From positions 7,936,383 through 8,000,382 of the forward strand of contig NC_091139.1 in the NCBI RefSeq assembly GCF_041381155.1: 64,000 nt of DNA. The letters are read 5' to 3'. Positions 11,130-24,400 of the stretch are shown here, piece after piece. The stretch comes from Argopecten irradians (lineage: Eukaryota; Mollusca; Bivalvia; Pectinida; Pectinidae). The notes under the pieces were generated by a model. That model did no database searches and was not told where the DNA came from. It was given only the letters and a program-made list of their open reading frames with translations. The stretch's first letter is position 1. Each line of letters opens with the position of its first letter. The position numbers and the translations under genes were made by a program.

Positions 11130-14100
11130 TCTGAAAACTGTTTAGAGCTTTATAACGGGAGGGAATTAAAAATTGTGTGACATAAATTATAATCTGTTTA
11201 CGTAATTTTTACGTAATTACAAACTATAGAAGTTTCATTAACACAGGTAGTGTGAGTTTTGGTTGTTATATTGTTGAAATCTACGCTCACTTAAAGGAAT
11301 CTTGCAGTGTTTCATCGCTACTTCCTTTCTTTTTATTTCCAATGTTCATTTCATCTAATGATTTATTTGAATTTTAAATCATGTATATTTTCTTATTTGT
11401 ATATCTATTTTCGTTTTTATTATTTTCAAGTTGTCTGCTGACTTGTATAAATTCATATATCAGTACCAACCATTCAATTCCTATCCATAGACTATACGTT
11501 CTGTCCATTTACGTAACGATTGTTTTTACAACTGAGACATCTAAACTGATATTTTAAGACCATGCCTAGCATATTATCTTTAGCACAGTCATATTTAAAA
11601 AGTTTCAACCTCGGAGACATGCCTTAAACATGGTTGTATAATGTACCCTTTGATATTTTTCATTGATTTGTAGATGTTGATAAAGGGAACAAAAATCCTG
11701 ATACTAACACGCACAGAGAGCCATCGCTGTTATCACTAATCGTAAATAAAACACTTAAATGAGCATACATGGTTAGGTAAATTATATTTCTGTCACAGAT
11801 AAAACGAATCCTGCATTCCATTGTCAAACTATTGGTCTTTCTCTGATATACACTACCATATCAATTTATATCGCTGTCAACGGCAAGGTATGGAAGAAAG
11901 TAAAATATCACGATCGGAAGCACGTCTATATGATCTATAATGTTTGTCTCTGAGAGTTGAAGGGAGGAAGGTGGGGGTCGTAATATAACAAAGAACACAA
12001 GGAAGATGTCTTAAACATGGTCCCATGAAAGTGCCTACCAGTAGGATCCTTTTGATCTTGTATTGATTTTCAAATGTTGAGAAATCATCCTGATACCAAC
12101 ACATATACATAACCATAAAAGGTTATCAGAAGTCGGAAATCAATCACGTACAATACAAACTCTTTAAATGCAATGTTTACAGTGTAGCGCTTTCTGTCTA
12201 ATATACAATGTAGAAATGCTGCATTATATTCTTAATTTTAATATTTTAAGTCCTGATATGATAAGATATAATCTGGTAATTGCAGATGGGTATTCATTTC
12301 CATTTTTGTCACTATGAAAGCATAGTATTAACCAAATATTACAGGATTCTTTATCTTCTGAAGTTCACTTCCTTAAAGCCATCTAATGTCATTTATTTTT
12401 CGTATTACTCATGCATTAAACATCTCAACATTGGTATGACTCTATAAACATCCTGTCTACATGTGTATTCTTACACCTAGCATGAGGCTTACGTTAGAGC
12501 ATATTAAAAACAAACAGCATTATATGTAAATGAATTTGAGGTTTTGTTCTTGACTTCATAATTGCTGATAAGAAATTTGCATCCAGTTTAATGTATGTCT
12601 TACTCCTTCTTTGTGCACCTTAGTTTCCTCGGATCAATTCTTATACTTTGTAGCTGTTTGGTATTTATTTTATATGTATTTTTCATATTATCATTTTAGA
12701 ACAAACTCTACGTTTCATTTTCATTTATATCACTGTGGCATAGCACGTATAGTACAATGGAGAGGAAGGACTATATAATTATGGTCTTTGACCTTTTTAT
12801 ATATCTATACCAGTCTTCTTAAAAAACAAAGCTCTGTGGTCGAATGTTATACTGGATACCAGATTGATACTGGTTTTTATATCAACTTATACGTTTTATT
12901 TTAGTATACTGTAGTAGATCGCAGTATATTACATTAGAGATGATTTTAGTAATAGAAAATGGAGTAAATTTATAAGTAAAGCTTCTATGTTTAGACAACT
13001 TTATAAATATATTGAACAGTGTCATAGTTACATATACTGTTGGGGAAAACAATAAACGAAAATATTATTGTAATGCTACCCTGAAAACTGTTCGGTGTTT
13101 TATAACGGGAGAGGAATAAAAATTGTCTGGCATAAATCATAATGAGTTTACGTAATCACGAGCTATTTAAGTTGCGTGCAGTGGTATAGTCTTGTCTGAG
13201 TTTCAAGTGTTGTTTTGTTATATAGTTCATAATGAGGAAAAACGGTATAAAGCTAGTATATTAATAATCCGAAATAAAAGGCCAAAATAAATTCAAAGTA
13301 AAATCAAAATCATTTGTCTGTTATATAGTTAAAATCTACTATCCCTTAAAGGAATCTTGCAGCGTTTTATTGCTATTTCCGCCATCTTGTGAGTGAGTTT
13401 CAAGGTTAATTTTATTCATTGATTTATTTGAATTTAAATTATGTATATTTTCTTATACATTAATTAATTTTCATTTTTTGTTAATTTCAAGTTGTCTGCT
13501 CACTTACATAAATTCATATTTCAGGAACAAAAATTCTATTTCGATCCTTGTTCTGTGAATTTACATAATACCAATTGTTTTTACAAATGAGGCAATTCCG
13601 TTCTGCATGCCAGTTTCGTTATCTAAACTAATCTTTTAAAATCATGCCTATCATATTATCTTTAGAACAGTAATATAAAAATGTCTCATCTTCGGGACGT
13701 ACCTTAAATATGGTACCTGAACAAGAAGGCCTCTTTGATCCTTTTTTATTGATTTGTAGATGTTGATAAAGTGAATAAAATTCCTGATACTAACACGTAC
13801 ACAGAGCAATAGCTGTTATCACTAATCGTAAATAGAACACTAGAATGAGCATGCACGCCTAGGTAAATTGCATTTCTGTCGTAGATAAAACGACTCCTGC
13901 ATTCCATTGTCGAATTGTAAGTCTGTATGTGCTATACACAATTATCTCTATATATTTCGGTGTCAACAGCACGCTATGGAAGAAAGTAAGATATCACGAT
14001 TCTTTTTCGAAGCAGCTCTTTGATTTATGGGCGTAACGTCCATAAATGTGTGACATTTGACTGGGAGTTTTGTAGGGGGGGGGGTATGATATTAAAATAG

Positions 14101-15180
14101 GAACATCGGAAAGATTGTCTCCTAAACGTGGTCTTGTGAAAGTGCCTTCAATTTTTTATCCTTTTCGTTTTCCAATGTTGATAAAACATCCTGATACCAA
14201 CACGTATACAGAACTATAAAGGTTATCAGAAATCGAAAATAAAACACGTACAATACAAACTCTTTAATTGCAATGTTCACAGTGTGCCTCTTTCTGTATG
14301 ATATACAGTAGAGAAGCGCTGCATTATATATTTGAATTCTATTATTTAAGACTGTATGTGTTAATATATAATATGGTAGTTACAGATGTGTATTCGTCAC
14401 CAATTTTATTACTATGAAAAGCATGGTATGTAAGATAAAACAATCCTTTTTTCTCATTAAAGCCATCCAATGTCATTTATTTTTGTATTACTCATGCATT
14501 GAACATCTCAACATTGGTATGACTCTATAAACATCCTGTCTACAGGTGTATACATATATCTTGAATGAGGCTAAAGCTAGAGCATATTGAAATGAAACCG
14601 TATTACATGCATATGTCAATGTATATTTGTTTTGTTCTTTGTCTTCATAATTGCTGCTACGCAATCTGCAACGAGTTTGGTATATGTCTCATGTCTTTTT
14701 TGTGTACCTAAGTCTCTATGAATGATTTTTTTACTTTGCATTTGCTTGATTTTTATTTTACAAATATATTTATATCGACATTTCAGTACCAACTCTAGTA
14801 TTTTTTCCAAATGAGAGCACTGTGGCATGGCACGGTATAGTAAAATGGAAACGAAGGACTACACTTTGTTCATATGATTTGTGACCTTTTTATACTTTTG
14901 TACTATTTTTCTTCATAAAAAACAAAGCCTTTTGTTCCAATTTGAAATGGACGTGGAAATCTGAAAAGTCAAATTGTCCATAACAATATCTAGTATACTT
15001 TGTATTTGTTTGGTATTTCTTGTATGAGTTATTCTATTGATACCAGATATACCGGTACCGTATTTATATTGGTTTTTATATCAACTTATACGTTATATCT
15101 TTAATCGATATACTGTAGTATATCGCGGAATAATGCATTAGAGATTAAATCAGTAATAAAACATAGAGTCAATATAGTGG
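11130..15180. repeat. About 2-kb tandem duplication upstream of gene D
   Basis: 11130-12960 and 13080-15180 run parallel at an offset of about 1.95-2.15 kb. Shared stretches include TCTCAACATTGGTATGACTC, CATCCTGTCTACA and CTTTATAACGGGAG or its one-base variant. No gene was found in either copy. Small indels separate them, so the duplication is not recent. Confidence 0.75.
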
Positions 15181-16879
15181 TGTTTGTTTTTGAATTCACG
15201 TCAGAAACCTATCACTTTAAAGAGATGGTGAACTGCTAACAGCGAAATCTATTATCTCACCTAATAGCCGTATACACCGGGAAATTGTGTAATTTTCCAG
15301 AGTTGTTCTGACGTTATCAGATTAACCAGTCTATGTCATGAGTGATTGATAATAAATAGATATATCTTAGTATAGATACACTTAAATGATTTAAGTGTAA
15401 ATTTACAGTTTTCCACTAACACAATATATGATAGTATGGGTAAATAGCATCATATACAAACCAAGTACATTAAACGCGGTTCTGACAAAAATCGTTTACG
15501 TTTAAATATTGGAAATGTGTTCAGTTTAATAATCTGCATGATACACCTATATAATATATGGATGATAATTGTCCAATTTAATTAAAACAATAGTATTTTT
15601 CATACAAACATATGTCAATGATGTAATCTCTTATTGTCGAACGGTGGGTTTGCATGATTAATTGTGGGATTATATTACCAGTATATACATGTAAGTCACT
15701 ATCATACAAGCTTAAGGGAGATAACACCTACTTTATAATTATAAAACAAACAAACATGACCTATGTGCTACACTTGATCCATATAAAACCTTGCTTTGGT
15801 TTAATCTTGCAGTATGACAAATTTGTCATTTAGATTGAGGACGACAGGTAGTATATTGATATACATAGAAGGTCAGGGGTCATCAACCCGATCACGTGGG
15901 TTTTCCAAGGCACTCGTTATTCCTCCAACTCTTGCGCTTACATTCGGGCCATCGAAAGTGATTTGTATAAGTTGTATTATTTGTTTCGCAATCGATGTAA
16001 AATAAATAAAGTTCCATGCGTAGTTAGTATGCAATCATTTCTCTCAACACTGAGCTAAGGTGCAAAGCAATTATTTTTGCGTAAATTTAGTAGTGCAATT
16101 TACTATGTTTTATTACTTTATAGACGACTATAGAAATTATTAAGTAAAATAATCCAGTGTCAATATTATCGTGTTTTATGACCGTATCACTTGAGAAATA
16201 TAAGGTATTTAGGAATATATAGTAATACTATGACGGTTAACTGGAACATATTCAAATTACTCACATGAAAACAACTTTAGATAATGGCTGATAATTTCAT
16301 ATTGGTGATGTTTTTTGTTTCTTGTGTTTTGAGCCCCTCGTGAAAGGCGATAAACACTCAAGATAAACAGAAAATTCCCAGAGGTTTAAGGGGGTCAATT
16401 CGGTAAAGTTTATGTATTCGTTATTAAAAATAGTTAATCTTGTTATAATTTATCATATTACGGGAACGGTACTGTTTCAAAATGTTTACCTTTTTGAAGA
16501 TATATAGAAGCATTGCTCTTATTCATGAATTTTACATATTTTTTGTAATGTGTTCCGTTTCTTTTTGTATTTCGCTAGTACCCTAACTAAAGGGAGATAA
16601 TCCTTGATATAAAACGATCACACTAATCTTTGGGGTATTAACCCAAACAAAATGAAAATTACGGTGAATAATAAACAATAGCAAAATTAAGGCCATAAAA
16701 AACGCTGACATAAAATAGCGATCTATGAAATTTGAACTTCGAACAGTGAGTACGTTTTAAAATAAGAATAATGCTTTTTGATAAGTATGTTCTGATTTGA
16801 GAGATTCGTTTGTATTAAGATGGATATAAGGTGTATGCTGAAGTCGTTTGGGTATAAGGTTCAGTTTAAAAGCTTATCT

Positions 16880-16985
16880 CTGTAGATAATTTATATATAT
16901 GAATAAATTGGTTAATTTGTTTGGAGTGAATTGTGAATTGTATTCGCTGCTAGCGGCCGACACCCACACGATTCGTGACATAATT
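16880..16985. repeat. Interspersed repeat, possible LTR edge (copy 1)
   Basis: ATATATGAATAAATT, TTAATTTGTTTG and CGGCCGACACCCAC recur at 36580-36670. The sequence could be the end of an old LTR-type element, but no partner repeat or internal region was identified. Treated as a fossil of unknown family. Confidence 0.35.
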
Positions 16986-18149
16986 ATCAATAAAATTAAA
17001 TAAAAACTACGTTTAGAACAACTTCAACATTTTTCTTTTCAATTTCTGTTTCCAAATATCCGTTTTTATTTCATGTACTACTCAAATATACATTGCAAAA
17101 TTGTTCTTTTTTTTAGAAAGAGAAAACCAAACTTCCAACGACGTTATCAGGATTGGCCTTTGTCCATGGACAGAGGATCAACCACTTTTAACAACCTCAC
17201 TTACTACCTAAGAATAACTATTAACCCATCAAGTCGTCTCTCTTGGAACAGGTGACGTTAAATAAGCCAGTCACACTTCTTTTATACTAAATATCCACAC
17301 TTTTTTTTTTTGTTTTTTTTTTGTTACGCTATGACATATTACAAATGTAGAATATATCATCGTTGATGAGGTTTCTAACGCCGATTTGTTTCCATGTCGA
17401 GGTATAAAAACAATGTGTCGTTAGATAAATACTACATATTATGTATATCCTGTCACAATTTGTTTGAAGACAAATTGCTAAAGAAAACCAAGTGTTATGC
17501 TGTTTACTCTGTATCGCTTTTTGCATGATTCCGCTTCGTCACATCAATTTACAAAAAAGTCTTGTTATAATTCGTCACTAGTTTTGTCGTCGACTCTTAT
17601 TTGATGATTTCTCTAGACTGGATATATCTGGCTAGCTTAGTCATTTGAACCATAACGTTACTTCATTTAAATGACACCATAACATGATGAATTGGCCCAT
17701 AAAATATTACTTGAATTTTACATATGTTTGTCAATTGCACAGATATATTTCAACCTCTTTGGTGGTCTGTATCTTTTTGTAGAAAGGGGTACAAATATAA
17801 TAAATACACTACATATTTGCAAGTTAAATTCATCAATAGGAAATATATATCACTTTTTGATTATAGCTACTAGGTTCATGATTTACACTTCATTAAAACA
17901 TTGTTTTATTGTATGCTACTCCGTTTATTTCTTTACAAAATGTATTTAAACTAATGATCATAATATCATTGGAATTGTCTCCCTTAATTTGAATTTCAAT
18001 GACTGTCTTTGTTTTGTGTGTTAATGTTGCAGCGCCGTTACAACTAGTGTTCATGTTAACTCTCATTCACTCAATAGACACGTTGGGTGGTATGTAGCTG
18101 ATGTAGAAGGCTGGTAACTGATGCAGTAGATTAAATTTTAGTTGGCATG

Positions 18150-19400
18150 TAACGAAGGCGCTGATTGGCTGAAGCATCGGCAGCCCGACTGCTTGGCCCC
18201 CGACTTACAAGATCGCCGACAACATTGAGAAGTAGGCGGAGCCAGCGGATCTTTGATGTTCAGACCCGACTATGTTGTACAATGTGTTTGATCACGTTGT
18301 GTACTATTTTTTTATGTTTACAATGTATACAATCAATCGCTGTATTCAAAATTCGTTATTGTTTTGTTTCACTTATTAAGCGATTTTTTAAGGATTTGTT
18401 GTTCATAAAGTATTGGCCATTTCTCTCGACTTCGGGAAATATTCATACTGTAGCTTATCTACCAACGTTCCAATGGTTCAAATTTTGCATCGTGTTTATA
18501 AATGTGTGAGGTTTATATCTATTTATTCTTCTATCCCTTGTAAGGTTACGTGTAATGTCAAAGCCGAATCTAGCTACGTTGTAGCGACGGAAAAGGAATC
18601 ACCTTCTGCCCGACTTTTCCGTTGTAAGCGTTTGGTGTGGAAAAAAAATCAGGTACGGCTGACAATAGATTATGTCTTGTCAAATATATTCCGATCAAAC
18701 ACGGTTTTAACACATACCTTGGTGTTAGTAGGAGATGTTATTCTAGCTGTAGACGACGAGTTTCAATGCATCGCCTAAATAAATATATAATTCAATTTGA
18801 TTCATATTTGCACTACCCTCACGTTGGTGTATGCGCGGCGGCAGTTTACAAAATGTCGGTTGAATTGCCGGGAAATTATCAACACTAGATTCAAATGCAT
18901 CTATCTAATTAAACACTGGTGACAGAGTTTTAAAAAAATCTACGCTTACCGCTAGAATATAATCCCCTACTAAAATCCAGGTACATTGTGTATGTGCCAA
19001 ATCCGGTTTTTTCGGATATATTTTGACAAGACACGATGGTTGGTCGTACATTCTACCCGATTTGGTGTCCCACACCTTGCGGTAAAGTTATAATTAGTCA
19101 GAAGCAGGCGATATCTTTTCCGTACAACTTCTGACTGACTTTTCCGCTGCAACAGTAGCTCTTTCTATACGTACTTCACTGATTAGCGCTGATTCAGAGT
19201 ATACACATGAGGTAATTAAAATGTGTTTTTACAGTATGAAGCTTACAATGCCGATCATCTTCACTTCACGTTTCTGATCTTGGCAATCGCCGACAGACTT
19301 TTCCGACTGTTTCGCTCCGCCCCTACATTGAAGCGGCAGCCAATTAGAGCCGCGCTTACACAGCTTATTGAATGTCGTTGGCAAACTGACTCGCAACCAT
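18150..19400. mobile_element. Large imperfect inverted repeat (fold-back element)
   Basis: Arms centred near 18.85 kb. AGCTACGTTGTAGCGACGG at about 18570 pairs with the complement of 19130-19165. A stretch with TGTCTTGTCAAATATATTCC (about 18670-18750) pairs with the complement of 18980-19060. The outer ends are weaker, but each carries an ATTGG and a GGCGGAGC word. No transposase frame was seen. Family unknown. Confidence 0.5.
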
Positions 19401-20655
19401 GCAAACTGACTAGCTACCAATCAACGGAACCACTTACTAGACTGTAATGGATGTTTGTAATTTGTTCCACTGAATGTTGACACTGCCAAGCACCTCATAA
19501 GTATGGGAGATATTAAGAGGTATGCTACCAATGCATCAGGTATTGTGTATTGAAGTATTCCTCTTGTATTTTCGAAACACAACTCAATATCGCCAATACA
19601 AGTCAAAAAGAGAAAAACACTGTTTGAAATTTTTTTTTATTAAACATTGACATGGATAACAATTGTATATAAATCCGAAATAATCTAATTAACTCTAAGG
19701 ACTGTCATATCTTAAAAACATTTGTAAATACATAAACCTCTTTTGATATTATCTTTCTCGCTATTATTTCTATTATGATATCAATAATTATCCTGGCAGG
19801 TTTTGGACGTTTTGTATCAAATGAGAACCTTCTTTAACAAAAACAAATAGGCTTTTTATCGGGTACAACCTGCAAATTGATTCTTTAACGCGGTTAAATA
19901 TTCTTTATATAAGACTGGTGAATCATCCAAACCATGATAGGTATTATGCAGAGAATTATGACATTATGCCTTAAAGTCTATACAGTCATAACGAACATCA
20001 CTTCATTATAAATATAGTTCGTTATATACATAAAACAGATTACTAAAGGGAACGAATAGGAACAATAATTAAACTACGTTATAACTATAAAGTCGTTTTA
20101 ACCATGTTCGTTATAAACGTGTTTTACTGTAATCTCATCCATAATAATTAAGGTTTCTTATATTATGCGTTTATACTATGTGTATGAAATTGAAACAAAG
20201 TGTTTCAAACGAGTTTTGTCATTGGAAAAGAGATGAATATTTTCAACGATTTTAAGTTATTGATGACAATGCTTGTAATAAATAGCAAATATTTGTTAAA
20301 TCATTCTATCAATTGAGGCTATCTAAGAATGTGTAATATGAAGGAGATAGATGAATATCAGGAGAACGACCACTAACGTACGGAATGAATGACAGCTAAT
20401 CAGTTCCAAACTTCCGAAACATATTAACCACTCAGCAGCAACTATCTTAGCTAAGCAGGTTCCGTGGCCTACTCTTTGTGTTACCATGCATAAAAAGTGC
20501 ACACATCGCATACATACCCAATGAAAACCTTGCAGATATTTTTGTTTCAATGCCTATGGCGGCTGGTATATGTTGACATATTTGTTATCACATATTACAT
20601 GCGTTTATGTAAGTAAAAATAAGATGGATGTAATTAGTTTCTTCACTGTCATATC

Positions 20656-21489
20656 TTAATCACCCTGTCTCCCAATGGTATCATAAACATTACGTGTAGT
20701 GTCTATTTTTGTTGAATCCAATCCTTCATAATTGCCGTCGTGGTCGGGTATATCTGTAAATACAAACCTATGTCCATGTCAAATATTACATACAACATAT
20801 ATAAGTTAAATTAAGATAATTCAAATCGTTTGTTGATATTTCACATTAAATAGGTATGGATATATTGTAATTCGTGTAACCAGTATATATCATGATATAA
20901 ATATACTTACGATAAGTATGTAATTCAGAAGAAGGCGTTGGTGTTCGAATTAATTTGCCACGCATTCTAAAATATATTCAATTTAATTTATGAAGACATG
21001 GAAAATACCACAAAACTTTAAAACTTGAATTAAAAATCAGTATATATTTAAGTAAACTTACATGAAATACTTGAATAAGTGTTGATTATATCGAGTTCAA
21101 GTCAACTAAATTGAATTATATAATAATTACGGTCAGGATTAGGTGAAATGTATAAATTGGTATGAAGAACTATGGTAGCATGGAATAAACCAGGTACTTT
21201 AAATCTTGACAGCTGAGTCAAACTTACCTCAGGCAGTGTATAATAAGACCTATATCACAGGTGATGGCAACAGCTAGAATGCTGCCGAACACGGCGTATC
21301 CGGTGGTACATTGTGGAGAGGTTTCTACCTGCAATAAATATTACTAAATAGAATTAATTAATTTCGAATTCGATTTCAAAAATGAATACTGAATCGAATC
21401 GCAATGTGGACCATAACTATAAGTTAGAATTGTTGTACTTACTTCTTCACAGTGACATGTCTTTGTCGTGGCTTCTGTCTGTTTCTGTA
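20656..21489 (-). CDS. Gene C stalk, transmembrane and ITAM-like tail exons
   Basis: Four exons of 47, 101, 56 and 98 bp (21443-21489, 21228-21328, 20911-20966, 20656-20753). All have intact splice sites and match the phases of gene B exactly. The tail reads NYEGL, then eleven residues, then YDTIGRQGD and a stop. Apart from YEGL for YDGL, the last 29 residues are the same as the family-frame reading of gene A. This part looks well preserved. Confidence 0.8.
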
Positions 21490-24400
21490 CTGATAACATT
21501 AACATGCATTACTCGCATTTATATCGTTAAGAAACACACTATATGGAATCTCATATATCTACGGAAGCGTATTAGGCTCACATATATGGATTGCATTTTA
21601 CTGTTATGTTAACTATGCTTGTATAGAGCAATTTCCCTAAGAATATATTCGATAGGGCACTTTAGCGCCCCATACGGAATATATTCTTAGAGAGAAAAAC
21701 AGCATTACATGTAATGTTCGTCAAAATGTAAACAAAGCCATATACTTCTTAAAAAGTAGCCCCAATAAGTTACATAGAACATTTTCATGCGCAAATTCAA
21801 AGTTTTTTTAAATTTCTGGGAGATGATGATACCTCACTTATGGCAAATAAATTGCATATCTAACAGACATTTGTTGTATAACTTTATTTACCACCATTTC
21901 ATTAGACAATAGTTCAAAAGTATCCTATTATCCAAAGTCATGTATTATATGAACGAAAAATTAAATGCTTCAAAGGTTACTAATTGGCAACAATTTTCAT
22001 CAAGTAATCACCGTTATTGTCGCTCTGTTGTATCCATGATGGAACTTAATTTGGTATATACTATTTTTTCTTAATTTATATCTATCTCGAAATCTTCCTT
22101 AACAACTCGTTTTTGACCTACCAAGTGTAACACATCCGCTACAGCAAAATGACTATGGGATCTATCTTCGAATCCTGACATATCTAAGTCTAGGTAATCA
22201 GACTTTATAAGGTAATTACCTTGACTACATGTCTTTCCAACCCATCCCGCGTCACAGCCCGCCGAGTAACATATCCCAGTCCTTCTGTCACAGTCAGAGT
22301 TAGCACAATGACAGGTCTGGTTACAGTCTCGTCCGAAAGTATGGTTGGTACAAGCTGTTTGATACCAAAAATATATAGTCTACCAATCACAACATATATA
22401 AAGCATAAAATCAACAGTTTTAAGAACATCATTTCTATATTGCAGCTAATGTTTATAAAGCATTTAAAGTCATTTGAATGCTTTTTACAGCTAAATTCAT
22501 AAAATGTTATGGTTCTTAACAATAACCGAAGAAAAAACAATGTCAAAATGTCCAGTGGCAAAACAATAACTAAAACAATTTTACCAAACTCACATTGGTT
22601 ACAAGCGTGTCCTGACCAGCCCGCTTCACATCCCACGTGGTGACATGTTCCATTTGTATGGTTACATCCTGGACTCTGACAATGACACTCTTCTGTACAG
22701 TTAGGTCCAAAATATCCCGTTCGGCATCCTACAAGTACATCGAAATGATCATCGCAATATGATGCATAATGATGCATTAGGATTGATTTTGGTTAAAGTA
22801 TGTCAATCATTCTTAAATTTTACAAAAAAAAAAAACAAAACAAAAACAATACAAACTAAACAACAAAGTATTTTAAAGATGCTCCATTGCCGACAGAGCA
22901 TAAATGATATTCATCATTTGAGCAATAATTGGTGTTTAATCGTGTATACATATGCCTAATTAACACCAAAAAATAATATGAAATAATTTATTTCGCCTTT
23001 GGTGCATGCGCAATAAGTACTTCATTCTTGTGAATATTGCGCAACAGCATTTTTTCGGGATGCAATTAATTATTTTTCATATTCTAAACCTTTAGTAAAA
23101 TTAGAAACTCAAGCTTGTCAATGGTGATAATGGTGTAAAGTAAGTAAATTTTGTAACCGAAGAAAAATTCCAAATCGTCTACTTCTGTTTTTAATAGTGA
23201 AAAAATACCATTTGTCAGCGGTGGAGTATCTTTAACTAGAATTATAAGCAAACACAAAATGCTATAGGGTTACCTTGGCTACATGATTTTCCATTCCACC
23301 CCACGTCACATCCGGGTACTTTACAGATCCCAGTCCTCCCGTCACAGTCAGAGTTAGCACAATGACATGTTTGGGCACAATTTCGTCCGAAAGTGTTGGT
23401 CACACATCCTGCATCATGATAGTTTCAATTAAACTTTGATGTCATTTTTTGTTTTCTTCATTTCGTCGTAGTATGGAAGAAACTTTGATTGTAAACTGTG
23501 TAAATCCCCGTATGTTTTTCATTAGTTGAGGAAATTGTAATATCAATGTTTTTAATTTTTTTTTCAGACTACTTGATAAAATAAAATACGTCTACACGTA
23601 CGTTTCTATTTATTTGCCAAGGGAGTATTCTTCCAAATCGAAACGCAACGCCGATGGCTCTATTTTTACGTCACGACAGTTTTCGGAAAAAGAATCGGCC
23701 TATAATAACACGGCTACAGTACACTCATTCAATACATCGATACAAGTCAGCGGCAGAGCGGTAGGGGTTTATATACACGCGTCGTTCTCAGTTGAGGTAG
23801 CACGGCTATAATGCAATCTTAAAATCCTTAAACATTTTTTTTATTTATATTTTTATCTATTTCACAGAAAAACAAAAAGAACATATAAAAATCAAAACAA
23901 TCTAAGACTTAACTTTTAACAAGCAGTTGATATCATAACAACTGATCGAATCATGAATTATGATATAAGTTTTATAAGTGTCTTCACTACACGTTTGTCT
24001 CCTTCCGTCTTTCCGTATAAGTCAAGCTTTTCACCAGAATAAATTAGTGCAATTAACAGAATCAATTAGTGTAATTAGCTAACATAAGGAAAAAGAAATA
24101 ATTAGATAAAGATACATGCATAGTTACCTTGACTGCATGTCCGTCCCTCCCATCCTTCCATACATCCGGGTATCTTACATACCCCAGTTCTCCAGTTACA
24201 GTCAGAATTGGCGCAATGACAGGTCTTGCTACAGTCTCGTCCGAATGTGTGGTTGGTACAGGCTGTAGAAAGAAACAGTAACATACATAATGTAGGCAAT
24301 GCAATCCTCATTTTAGAATATAAAAACGTTTATCATGCGATAGAGATAATTTAAGATTTAGCCAGAGTTAGCACAATGACAGGTCTGGGTACATGTCTCG

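Larger units (their letters stand above)
15181..20655. other. Intergenic region between genes C and D
   Basis: No supportable gene. It holds the fold-back element near 18.15-19.4 kb, the repeat at 16880, and AAGGGAGATAA-type words typical of mollusc DNA (near 15715, 16591 and, inverted, 17978). Confidence 0.55.

Noticed and set aside
15814-16005. 63-codon plus-strand open frame
   Set aside because: No recognisable domain, no neighbouring exons, and no support beyond lacking stops.
23614-23811. Plus-strand open frame beside a TATA-like word
   Set aside because: It overlaps a relative of the third short-element family and encodes nothing recognisable.
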